Part shown: in pieces, positions 21,280-32,500 of the stretch
Position numbering within the stretch: the stretch's first letter is position 1
How the letters are laid out: each line of letters begins with the position of its first letter
From: Bradysia coprophila
Taxonomy: Eukaryota; Arthropoda; Insecta; Diptera; Sciaridae
Length of the DNA: 64,000 nucleotides
Assembly (NCBI RefSeq): GCF_014529535.1
Contig: NW_023503376.1
Span: 4,555,608 to 4,619,607, forward strand
Reading direction: 5' to 3'
Notes under the pieces: model-generated
What the model was told of the DNA's origin: nothing
Database searches by the model: none
What the model saw: the letters and a program-made list of their open reading frames with translations, nothing else
Made by a program: the position numbers and the translations under genes

Positions 21280-22269
21280 GCACTGATTGCAAATTAAACG
21301 TGATTTCGTTATCTTGAGAAGCTATTGTTAATTCTACCAAAAAGATGGAAATCTCAACAAGAACTCAATATCAAGGTAATATAGAATGGTGAAAATGAAA
21401 TTCATTTAACGTTAATGTAATCAATTCAGATAGACCTGTGAGTTGGCTGGTCTACCTCTTTGCATCCGCAATCATTATTTCAATATAGGCCATGTTTAAC
21501 CTAGCAAAAAATTGTCTATTCCAAAGCTAAAAAGCACAAAAGCTCACTTCTTTACTCGGGTATAAATTGCAGATTTTGCATGGAAAACTTACCGAATGGA
21601 AACATTTGGTTTCACTTCAGTTAGTTTTGAAATTAAGTTAGTTTTGAGTTTTGAGCTTAGTTAAGAAATTTCCACTGAATTATTGGCAAAGTCGATAAAT
21701 TTTTCATACAAAATCTGCAATCTATACCCGATTAATTACACACCATCTACAGTGAATTTATGAACCCGCCCCGTCACCTATTATAATACGAACCAACCTG
21801 AATCTTTTGACGTGTGAAAACGTTTTTCCAAGTTTTCTTTACTTTGGTTATTTATGTTGCTGTAACACATACTCCGGTTATTTATTTATTTATTTATTAA
21901 ATAGGGCGTATGACTAGTTACTCAGTCATACTGCACTTAGGCCGCCTGTGGGCCCATTGTGCTCACCCTTTTGGAAAAATAAATTTATAAAAAGTTGGTG
22001 CCGACGTGCACTGCATACGTATTTAGAGCGGAAACTTTCCATACTACAGGTATGTAGTTAAGAATATCCCTTCAGTGCACTATTTTGATGTTACCGTATG
22101 TTAATGGTGATGTTACCCAAGCAATTATACCTACAAATGTACAAATGCTCGGCATTGGCACCTGTAGTGGGTGTGTAGTAGTAATTACACAAACAAACGA
22201 TTACGTGGAACGCTTACAAGCGAATATTCCTTCTGGAACTCCAATTGCCATTAACAAAGCTCGACTTGT
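21280..22269. other. Intergenic, no gene recognised
   Basis: AT-rich sequence. A short TTTA run lies near 21880-21900. The 80-codon plus frame at 22085-22327 runs into the following tandem repeat and is not supported. Confidence 0.4.
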
Positions 22270-22620
22270 TCTCTTTTACATAGCTCGACTAGAAATTCGT
22301 CGCGTAACAAATCCCGACAAGGCCTGATATGTTCAATTTCTACTTAGCTCGACTAGAGCCGTGAATTTTGTCGTGAGACAGGGCCCGACAGGGACGTTTG
22401 TTACACAAAATCCGACTAGGGTTTCGTTGCATAGCTCGACTAGAACTATTTTTTGTCGTGAGACAAAGCCCGACTTGGGCACGATGTAATTAATCGCTAT
22501 AGCTCGATTAGAACTATTTCGCCGTGAGACAAAGCCCGACTGGGGCATCGTTTAATTCATTTCATAGCTCGATTAGAACTATTTATTTTCGTGAGACAGC
22601 TCACAGTGAGTTTAGGTTAT
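22270..22620. repeat. Tandem repeat, unit about 70-85 bp, about five copies
   Basis: The pattern AGCTCGA(C/T)TAGAACTATTT, GTCGTGAGACAAAGCCCGAC and TGGGC recurs near 22275, 22350, 22432, 22500 and 22567. Spacing varies and units are diverged. Confidence 0.7.
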
Positions 22621-23369
22621 AAACCCGTGAGAACAAAAGTCGAAATGAAAACCGCATGACCACAAACAAAAGAACAATGAACTTCTTTGTACGCACCACT
22701 TTTATACAAAAGCAAACGAACATGATACATGAATACTTGTATAAAATCACAGTAAAAAAATAGACAAGCACAGGAAAACAAATCTAAATGGACTAATTAT
22801 ATTGTTGAATTACAATTATTGAATTACAAATTCACAAAATCAAAATTTTGTAGCGCAATGCAAGACGAAAACGCATTTTAGAGAGCGACGTAAAAACACG
22901 TCCGTTCTCCATGCCGTCTCTACTCGATTCCGGTTAACAGATGAAGAACTAGATCTATCAATTTTTGAATTTCTTTAAAACTTCAAACTGGGGTTGTGTT
23001 GGCTTCTCTGTGGATGACGATTGACATTTTGAACGGTCTTGGAAGAAACCTATTTGTCAATGAAAACTAGGACCTAAATACGTTTTCAATGTCTCGTTGG
23101 TTTTCAGCATCAGAGCGTCAATTTATGAATTGAAAATTTCGATAATGTTTCATTTGCGCACGGGTAACTTCGATAATTTCTCATTTATTCACTGATAATT
23201 GGCAGATTCTTGACAGTGTACTAGATCTGAGATTTGTTTGTGGGACAGTAGATAAAACCATGTTCCTAACACGGTAGTAAATGGGGGTTTTGCGCACACG
23301 ATGTATTGCCGAACTCGCTTCGCTCGTATCGGTAAACCATTTGCTACCTTATTATAAAAAGAATTAATA
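22621..23369. other. Intergenic, no gene recognised
   Basis: No coding signal or clear repeat; the sequence is AT-rich up to the start of the GGCAG array. Confidence 0.4.
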
Positions 23370-24827
23370 TAAAGGTTGAAATAAAAAAAATCAAAAAGGC
23401 AGATAAAAATGGAGTTAAAAAATTCAAACAGGCAGTTAAAAAGAATTAAAAAGGCAGATACACAAAGGGCAGTTTAAAATAAATAATTTTTGGGATAAAA
23501 AAGGCAGTTGAAACTAAATAAAAAGGCAGATAGGCAGTTGAGTTAAAAAATAGAAAGTGGCAGATAAAAAATTCAAAAAGGCGCAGTGAAAAATAAATAA
23601 AAAGGCAGAAGAGGTAGTTGAGTTAAAAAATACGAAATTGCAGACAAAAAATTCAAAAAGGCAGATACAATACTCTCCCTAGCAACCAAATTACAATTAT
23701 TAAGGTGGTAGATATGTTTATGAATCACTGCTACTTTGTTCGCTCGTGTTGTTGTTGTTGTTTTTAAGTCATATTAAAAATCAGCGATTCTCAAACTTAT
23801 TTTCCCCCCTACACCGATTTTTTGAGAGAGTTTGGATGCTAGAGAGAGTATTGGCAGATATCAAGTTTTCAAAAAAGCAGTTGAAAATAAATAAAAAGGC
23901 AGATAGGCAGTTGAGTTAAAAAATGCAAAATGGCAGATATAAAATTCAAAAAAGGAGACTTTTTCAAAAAGGCAGTTAGAAACTAATAAAAAGCAGATAG
24001 AAGTTTTTATAAAGGCAGTCATTCTAATTAATTGTACTCTCCCAGGTGCACCCATATGAAATCTTCGAAGTGTGTATATATGCATGCACATATGCTACAA
24101 TGACGAATTGAGTTTAGATGGAAGTTAGGTATCAAGTCAATGTACAATGACACACAACGTGCAGTCGAATTGAGTTGACATAATTACAGCCTTCAAGGAA
24201 GTCACAGATTTAGCTGAAAAATACAACGAAAACAAGTAATCTATCTTTACAAAAGAAACAGTGATTGCATTTTCTGTGTTCATGTTAGAAGCAGTGTTGT
24301 ACCTAAATTTGTTTTAACCAACAAAAAAAGCTGAATTTATATGAGAATTTTGAACTACTGTGTCGTGGAGACCCTTATTTAAATTCTGTTCTTGAAGTGT
24401 GTTGTTAGAACATTTCGTATTTTGCGCGAGGTTGCGTAGTTACGAAAGTCACTCTTTAACCGGTATTACATTCCTTAAAAGGCAGAATATGTGGTTGAAA
24501 TAAAAAATACAAAATGGCAGATAATAAATTTAAAAACTCAGTTAAAAATAAATAAAGAAGCACAAGAGGTAGTTGAGTTAAGATTTATAAAATGATAGAC
24601 ATTAAATTGAAAATGGCAGATAGGACTTTTTCAAAAGGGCAGTTAAAAATAAATAAAAAGAGAATATGTAGTTGAGTAAAAAAATTCAAAAAAGGAGATA
24701 ACACTTTTTCAATAAGGCAGTTAAAAATAAATAAAAAGGCAGAATAGGTGGTTGAGTTAATATATATAAAATGACAGACAATAAATCGAAAAGGGCAGAT
24801 GGGACTTTCACAAAAATGCAGTTAAAA
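23370..24827. repeat. Diverged AAAAAGGCAG tandem array
   Basis: Irregular repetition of AAGGCAGTTAAAAATAAAT, AAGGCAGATAGGCAGTTGAG and GGCAGATAAAAAATTCAAA. It is broken at about 23690-23850 by unrelated sequence and at 24291-24404 by a decayed MITE. It resumes after the Helitron-like insertion, at 26553-26670. Confidence 0.8.
24291..24404. mobile_element. Decayed copy of the CAACGCACTCC MITE family
   Basis: Shares AATTTATATGAGAATTTT, CTACTG and GTGGA with 6930-7109 and ends CTTGAAGTGTGTTG. GTTAGAA flanks it on both sides. Confidence 0.5.
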
Positions 24828-26552
24828 CTAGGCCCCACCTCTTGGGTGGGTCAGGTCCCTTGACTGGCTATGTTTTTTCTATAATTCCAGCCATAGTTTT
24901 CTAACCATTTTTAAATGAGGTGGTGTTTTTGAGATCACAAAATTAAAGTCACATGAAAAGGTGATGTCTCTTTTATTCAGAAAACAGCAGTCATCACATG
25001 CTTCATTTTACTCATATTTATTTAATTTCCTGAAGAAACAAAAAGAGCTATCAGTTGTAGGTCCAGCGAGCGATGTCTTACTCCTAAGTTGAGTCTCCTA
25101 TATAGTCTACTAAAAGCGCTGAACAGGTAGCGCATTTCTTGCTTACCTCTTGAAAAAAAATTCCTGTGAATTACGGCTCTGGCAAAATTCACACTCGTGC
25201 AAACACTTTAGGAACGAAAAATTTCTTTTAAGAACGCGATTTCACGCAAAAATTGTCGTATATCGCAGATTACCAGTCCAATAAAGTCCAATGTTCGAAT
25301 TTAACCACATGAATTACGATACTGGTCGAAAACACTTAATATTTTCAAATCTGCGATTTTCGAAGCCTCTGAGAATTACTCGAGTTATCGTGTTATCAAG
25401 CAAGCAAGATTGTTCTAGACTTCTAGATTGTTCGACCAGAAATCCAGATTCACTTACTCGTCGAATAATTTTTTTTTCTGGAAATCCGTTGCAAAAATGT
25501 CGCGGTAACAAGTTGTGTTTACAATTATACTCCAACCTCACTACTCCAATATTATCCATCTACGAACTTAAAATCGGGTAAAAATTACTTAAGTTATCAC
25601 GATAACAAGGAAAAGCGTCTGAGTATAATTTGGCGTATTTCCCTACCTCTTGAAAAAATATAACTCGTGTGAATTACGGCCCTCGCTTCGCTCTGGCCAC
25701 AAAGTTCACACTCGTTCAAACATTTTAGGAACGAAAAAAATTCTTTTAATAATACGGATTTCACGCAAAAATTGTCGTATATCCCAGATTACTAGTCCAA
25801 TTAAATTCCAATGTTCGAGTTTTAACCACATGAATTACGCTACTGGTCGAAATTGATTTTTGAAGCCTCTGAGAATTACTCGAGCTATCGGTTTCTCAAG
25901 CAAGCAAAAACTCTTTTGGGAAGTACTTCTTAATTGTTAGACCAGAAATCCAGAATTTCACTACTCGTCAAATAAGAAATTTTTCTGGAAATCCGTTGCA
26001 AAAATGTTGTGGTATAACAAGTTATGTTTACAATTACTCCAAACTCACTATTCCAATATCATTCTCTGTCAATTAAAACAAAAAATTTGAAAATCGGGTT
26101 AAAATTACTCAAGTTATCGCGCGGTAACAAGAGAAAGCGTCTGTGTAGAATTTCTCCCATCTCGTTGTTGGAACATTATCCATCTGCAAACTCAGCCTCA
26201 AGATTTTCAATCTTCGTCGATTAAGACAAAATCTTTGAAAATCGAATAAGAATTATGGAAGTTATCGCGGTAACAAGTAAAAAAATCTCTTGAGAATTAC
26301 TCCCATCTCATTACTCCAATATTGCCCATCTACGAACTTAACCTCATGATTTTCATTCTTCGTCGATTAAAACCAAAATTTAGCAAATTGGTAAAGAATT
26401 ACTCGAGTTATCGAGTCCACAAGTGTACGGACGTTTTCTGTATTTAACGTTTTTTGCCAATGTAGAACATTTTCAAAATATCAAAGTGAACTTAGCGTTA
26501 CGGACATTTAAGGGTATTTTCTTTCATAAGACCCTGACTTTCAGTCAAGGGA
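24828..26552 (-). mobile_element. Non-autonomous Helitron-like element, copy 2, in the GGCAG array
   Basis: On the minus strand it begins TCCCTTGACTGAAAGTCAGGG and ends with the hairpin CCCACCCAAGAGGTGGGG followed by CCTAG. Removing it rejoins GCAGTTAAAA to ATAAATAAAAAGGCAG, the intact array unit, so insertion occurred without a target duplication. TC at the start, a 3' hairpin and CTAG at the end are Helitron hallmarks. Insertion here was into an A-tract (T/T on the element strand). The interior holds diverged repeats with TGTTATC and GGTAACAAG motifs related to those of copy 1. Confidence 0.72.
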
Positions 26553-26670
26553 ATAAATAAAAAGGCAGATAGGCAGTTGAGTTAAAAAATACAAAGTGGC
26601 AGATAAAAAATTCAAAACGGCAGTTTTTTCAAAAATACAGTTAAAAATAAATAAAAAGGCAGTTAATAAT
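26553..26670. repeat. Continuation of the GGCAG array
   Basis: The same units as 23370-24827 continue directly at the right edge of the Helitron-like element and end at GGCAGTTAATAATACTCC. Confidence 0.8.
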
Positions 26671-26752
26671 ACTCCAGTTTACACGGCCACAACACAACTG
26701 CCTTTTTTCACAATTTGAATTCCACAATAGATCATTGTCAATGTCGTTTGAG

Positions 26753-26932
26753 CTGTCAAATAAGTTGTCATTTTCACAAAGCTAACCTCAAATCGAACAA
26801 AAAAAGTATTGGATGGTGAGACGCCGCATAAATTTTCATACATTTCAAGGGGCGGCTCTGTGAACGAAACATCTTTTGAGGTTAGCTTTGTGAAATTGAC
26901 AACTCATTTGACACTTTTTGAGAGAAGAAACC
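26753..26932. mobile_element. Small TIR element
   Basis: The inverted ends are TGTCAAATAAGTTGTCATTT and AAATTGACAACTCATTTGACA, followed by CACAAAGCTAACCTCAAA and its complement. No coding capacity. Confidence 0.65.
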
Positions 26933-27070
26933 GCTATTTGACACTGATCTATTGCATTTTCATTTTTATATCTGCCGTTTATTGCGAACCTTATGAAAAT
27001 ATAGCTATTTACGCACTAGTGACACCAAAGTTTCAGTACAGTCGGTGTGAGCATGTCTTAAATGTGTGAG

Positions 27071-27742
27071 AGAATCCTCGACGAATTTTGTAACAGCAGG
27101 GTACAAAATTCTGTTATCCGTGCGACCCGGTTGAAGGTCGGGTATCAATGCTAGTGTTTTCATATTTCTGATGGCGTTGATGCTATAAAGATGTATGTGA
27201 CCATGCGTACAGACTACTAAAATTGATGTGACTGAGTGCTAAACCGAATTTTCCCCGGTTGGTTGACTGAAACCTTACCTTAGACTGTTTATCTTTTCGA
27301 CTTAACTTTCACTTCGGGAATTTTCTTTTTATCGTCTGGAACGTTTAACATAAATCTCAGATGCTGTGTCCGAAATTTGAAAGTAAATCTAAATGTTTTC
27401 CAGGTTCAGTTTAATTTTTTAGGTCTTTTTTCCATAGGAAAAAAAGACCTATTGTGGGCACTTCATCCGTCCGTCCGTCCGTCCGTCTGTGTCACAAATC
27501 AAATGTGATTAATAAAAGTTAGAATTGCAATGCTACTATGAGCAAACCAACACCAGGCAAATCAATTGTTATTTGTTATCTGGTAACCGATCACTCATAG
27601 CAGACATTGCAATTTGAAAGTTTGGTAGTTGTTGGTAGTTAGACCCCCAAACTATATAGCAGCAAAGATGTTTCTTACTCGATAGACGCACACCGACTGA
27701 CGAAATTATTCGGCCTGCTGGTCTATTTATAAATCGAGTATT
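27071..27742. other. Intergenic with short hairpins and a GTCC microsatellite
   Basis: Holds a hairpin CGACC...GGTCG followed by CTAG at about 27128-27154 (a possible Helitron 3' end, weakly supported). A hairpin AAGGTC..GACCT-like pair lies near 27420-27452, and five GTCC units near 27467-27486. Confidence 0.4.
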
Positions 27743-28969
27743 TGGTAGTTCACTACCAAAGTGGTAGTTGACTACCAAAGTGGTAGGTGACTATTAAAGT
27801 GGTAGGTGACTATTAAAGTGGTAGTTGACTACCAAAGTGGTAGTTGACTACCAAAGTGGTAGTTGACTACCAAAGTGGTAGTTGACTACCAAAGTGGTAG
27901 TTGACTACCAAAGTGGTAGGTGACTATTAAAGTGGTAGTTGACTACCAAAGTGGTAGGTGACTACCAAAGTGGTAGGTGACTATTAAAGTGGTAGTTGAC
28001 TACCAAAGTGGTAGTTGACTACCAAAGTGGTAGTTGACTACCAAAGTGGTAGTTGACTACCAAAGTGGTAGTTGACTACCAAAGTGGTAGTTGACTACCA
28101 AAGTGGTAGTTGACTACCAAAGTGGTAGTTGACTACCAAAGTGGTAGTTGACTACCAAAGTGGTAGTTGACTACCAAAGTGGTAGTTGACTACCAAAGTG
28201 GTAGTTGACTACCAAAGTGGTAGTTGACTACCAAAGTGGTAGTTGACTACCAAAGTGGTAGTTGACTACCAAAGTGGTAGTTGACTACCAAAGTGGTAGT
28301 TGACTACCAAAGTGGTAGTTGACTACCAAAGTGGTAGTTGACTACCAAAGTGGTAGTTGACTACCAAAGTGGTAGTTGACTACCAAAGTGGTAGTTGACT
28401 ACCAAGTGGTAGTTGACTACCAAAGTGGTAGTTGACTACCAAAGTGGTAGTTGACTACCAAAGTGGTAGTTGACTACCAAAGTGGTAGTTGACTACCAAA
28501 GTGGTAGTTGACTACCAAAGTGGTAGTTGACTACCAAAGTGGTAGTTGACTACCAAAGTGGTAGTTGACTACCAAAGTGGTAGTTGACTACCAAAGTGGT
28601 AGTTGACTACCAAAGTGGTAGTTGACTACCAAAGTGGTAGTTGACTACCAAAGTGGTAGTTGACTACCAAAGTGGTAGTTGACTACCAAAGTGGTAGTTG
28701 ACTACCAAAGTGGTAGTTGACTACCAAAGTGGTAGTTGACTACCAAAGTGGTAGTTGACTACCAAAGTGGTAGTTGACTACCAAAGTGGTAGTTGACTAC
28801 CAAAGTGGTAGTTGACTACCAAAGTGGTAGTTGACTACCAAAGTGGTAGTTGACTACCAAAGTGGTAGTTGACTACCAAAGTGGTAGTTGACTACCAAAG
28901 TGGTAGTTGACTACCAAAGTGGTAGTTGACTACCAAAGTGGTAGTTGACTACCAAAGTGGTAGTTGACT
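27743..28969. repeat. 19-bp minisatellite built on the palindrome GGTAGTTGACTACC
   Basis: About 64 copies of CTACCAAAGTGGTAGTTGA, nearly perfect from 28000 on. The leftmost units include variants with GGTAGGTGACTATTAAA. Each unit can fold on itself. A block of about 65 bp (GCACACCGACTGA...CTATTTATAA) lies on both sides, at 27687-27733 and 29007-29052. Confidence 0.95.
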
Positions 28970-29075
28970 AATACGGATGTTGTAGATATGTTTACTGTTT
29001 GAGAGCTGCACACCGACTGATGAAATTAATCGGCTCGCTTGCCTATTTATAATTCCAAAATTTGGTAGTTGAATA

Positions 29076-29578
29076 CCAAAGTGGTACTTGAATGAGTACC
29101 AAGCTAGTAGTAAACAGAAATTGAAAAAAAAAAATGAAAAAAGACCTCACCAGGCTTCAGCCGGTCTATTCTTGTTTTAAATTGAAACGACATTTGGATT
29201 TCGAAAAAAAAAATTGTAAAAAATTTATTGGTAACAAAAAACAATATTGCAAAAAAAGAAAGAAAATTATTTCTCTAAAAATAAAATTGGAATGTAAGTT
29301 CGTTTTTGGGGGAATGTGTAAATTTAAGTAAATAAATTAATGAATTAAGTAAATCACTTTGTGCTAAGCATAGATATAAATCACTTTAAACAGTTAAATT
29401 ACTAAGCCTTTTGCTTTTACTGTACAAAATCCTCAATTCATCGTACGATGAATTTCTTTTTGAAAAACGAGGAAAAGAAATTATTTTTTTAGAATGCAAA
29501 TTGTTTCGATTAAATCACAGCTACGGTTAAACAAGGCAACCATTCATTCTCACTGGATGGCATTGGACAATGTGTGAT
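29076..29578. other. AT-rich sequence 3' of the xylulokinase gene
   Basis: Contains a short lysine-rich plus frame (29134-29331) that is an effect of A-runs. No gene recognised. Confidence 0.4.
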
Positions 29579-32500
29579 TCATTTGTTATTATTTTTTGCC
29601 ACAATGTCCTGTAGCACATGAACCATTTCCAAGTATCTTTGTTGCATCACCGAGTAAATGCCAGCCGAATCAACGCTCGGATCACAGATTCTCTGCATAT
29701 GATGCGGTAAAAATTTACTCGTATATTCGAAATACGATTCCTTTTCATCGTTCTTATTCTCGGTGATATAGTGGACATACTTTGCACGGAACGCCGCACC
29801 CAAGACGGCCGCTTCCGATGATTTTTGCGTGTATACCGGTGCATTGAAAACGTCCGATGCGACCTGTAAAATTGATTTATTCTCCGATCCGCCGCCAGTC
29901 GTCAGAATTTTAGTGTCTTCGCCGAAACTGAAGCCCATATCGGAAGCAATTGATTTGTGATGGATCATTTGACCTTCAATCAGTGCACGGATCTCGGTTT
30001 GAGGTGAAGAGAACCTGGCGAGAAAATAAAATATTTTATTTTTTGGTGGCGATGGATATTGATGGGTGATGGATATTCTCACTTTGAAACACCCTTCGCC
30101 AGCTCCGGATCACTGGAATTACTTAATTTGTTCCATCGAAGTGATCCTTTCACTTGAGGAATGATTTCTTGTTGGGGATAATGCAGGGCTGAAGTAAATT
30201 GAAAATATTTTTTTTTAGTCTCGGTTCCGGCAAGAGGGCGACGGAAACTATTCTACCCATAAAATGTGAACTTACCCATGTTTCCAAAGTTTCCTCTCGG
30301 TGTCGAATCCAGCAGCTCGCTGAAATACTCCCAGCTATCATTTCCTTCGACTCGTTTGAACAAATCTCTAGTCAACGATCCGTTTCTAAAACTGAAATGA
30401 AAGCAAAACAAATGAGTTAGAGATTGTCAAGTCAAATGTAACTAACCACCAACCATAATAAGCCCATGTATCCATCATCTGTCGGATGAACCAAGACATG
30501 ACCTTCCTCCATTTTGGTAGGTGCATCCAATGCCATCATTATTGTATCGCTAGTGCCGAGTGACATTGCCAGCATATTTTTTGCCACCAGCAAACCGGCG
30601 AGTGCTGAAGGATTGTCGCCGGTGAAGCAGACAATCTTGCAACGAGGATTAAACGAATATCGTTGCACGAAAAATGACCCAATTTCGCCGATGACGGAAT
30701 TCGTTGGAACTGGTTCACCCAATCGTTCCTCCAAATCGGGAGCGCAGGAATTCAAACATGGCTGTGACCAACATTTCTTTGTAATGTCCAATAAATTCAT
30801 TCCCGATCCGTCCGAATAATCTATCGGTGCCACTTGACCCAAAAATAGCGATGCCAAGAAACTGCTGACCAAGGATATACGCTTGGTGTTTTCGTAGCTG
30901 TCCGAACGAGTTTGATAGATTTTCCGGATCTGCGGTCCAGTGAATCGTGCGTAACACTTGGAACCGGTATATTCGACCATTTTTTCTCTGCCGCCGATAG
31001 CCTCCTCCATTTCAATGCACTGCTTTTCGGTGGATCCGTCCATCCAAATCGGCGTACGAGTGATGGTAAAGGCAGAATCATCAATCTGGGTGTGCAGAAA
31101 CTTATCAGCATCGAGTTCGGACAACGTCTTAATGCCATAGCTGGACCAATAAAGTGAACCATGCTGTTGAGCCGAACCGCTAACTGCGACTACTGTGCTC
31201 AATTCGGCTCCTTGGACTACCAAACGATCGAGCACGATATCAAGGGCCTTAACCCACATCGTGGGCTTAACATAAAATCTGTACACGGGAGAAAAGATCT
31301 TATTAGCAGGTCGATTCGTAAAATCAGTGGCTAGCTCTTACTCCGCTGTGTTAGTAACATTGTTCACGCCGCCATTGGTTCGGAATTCTTGAAGGTCGGT
31401 ATCGAATTTAACTTCGGCTTGCACTAAAACTTGTAGATTTGCATCGAGTTGGACAGCTTTTAGCTGAAAAAATATTTAAATGGATCAGAATTATTATGCT
31501 GCTGCTTAGCTCAGCACATCATACTTGGATGTTTACAATAAGAAAACATCTCGTCAATTGATTAGAATTTCTATTTAGATAAACTACAAAAGTTTATCAA
31601 ACCATTCGAATGGAAACAAGGTCCATCTCTGCTACCAGCAGAGGTTTTCGCTATCAATTATTGCGCACTTCGTTTTAATCTCTTTTTATTCCTTGTCTTC
31701 ACATTCATCCTTGGCTTCGCATTCATCCTTGGTCTCACTTTTGTCCTTAGCTTCACATTCATCCTTGGCTTCACATTCATCCTTGGCTTCACATTCATCC
31801 TTGGCTTCACATTCATCCTTGGCTTCACATTCATCCTTGTCTTCACATGCATCCTTGGCTTCACATTCATCCTTGGCTTCACATTCATCCTTGGCTTCAT
31901 ATTCATCCTTGGCTTCACATTCATCCTTGGCTTCACATTCATCCTTGGCTTCACATTCATCCTTGGCTTCACATTCATCCTTCGTTTATCACTACCAGTA
32001 CAACCCTTTCGTTATTATTAACGCTAAAACACTCCAATATTCTTCACTGAGAAATTCTGTCGAGTGGGAGGCCTGAACTGATTATCTATTTGCGAAAACA
32101 GCCATAATAGCATCGTTAAGTAATGAGTATTCATAAGCGGCTGTTTTAAATTTGGAAAATTTAATGTGAAACCTACAATCTGCTTCGATATCTAAGCAAT
32201 AAAACAGCGATATGAGAAATAGCAAAGTGTTCTCGATTACACAACACACATCCATACACCAATAAACGAGACTTTTTGCGCGGTGGAGAGTTTCCGCGAT
32301 AATGGAGGAGTCGGGTCAAATAGACATACACATTCACTTGATTTTCACAAGGTCAAATTGATTATTTTTGAAGGTCTGTAACAGCAGACAAATATTTCGC
32401 TCTACTTAGTAGCAGTAAGTTTGAGACATAATTCAATGGAAATTACTTCTTTAGATATCGGGGAAATAATTTGACCTTTTCGACGATTCAAGCAGTCAGA

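Noticed and set aside
27128-27154. Helitron 3' end (hairpin followed by CTAG)
   Set aside because: The hairpin is short and no matching 5' end was found.
27743-28969. Regular repeats that could suggest a CRISPR array
   Set aside because: The 19-bp units are directly tandem with no unique spacers, and the window is a eukaryotic genome.
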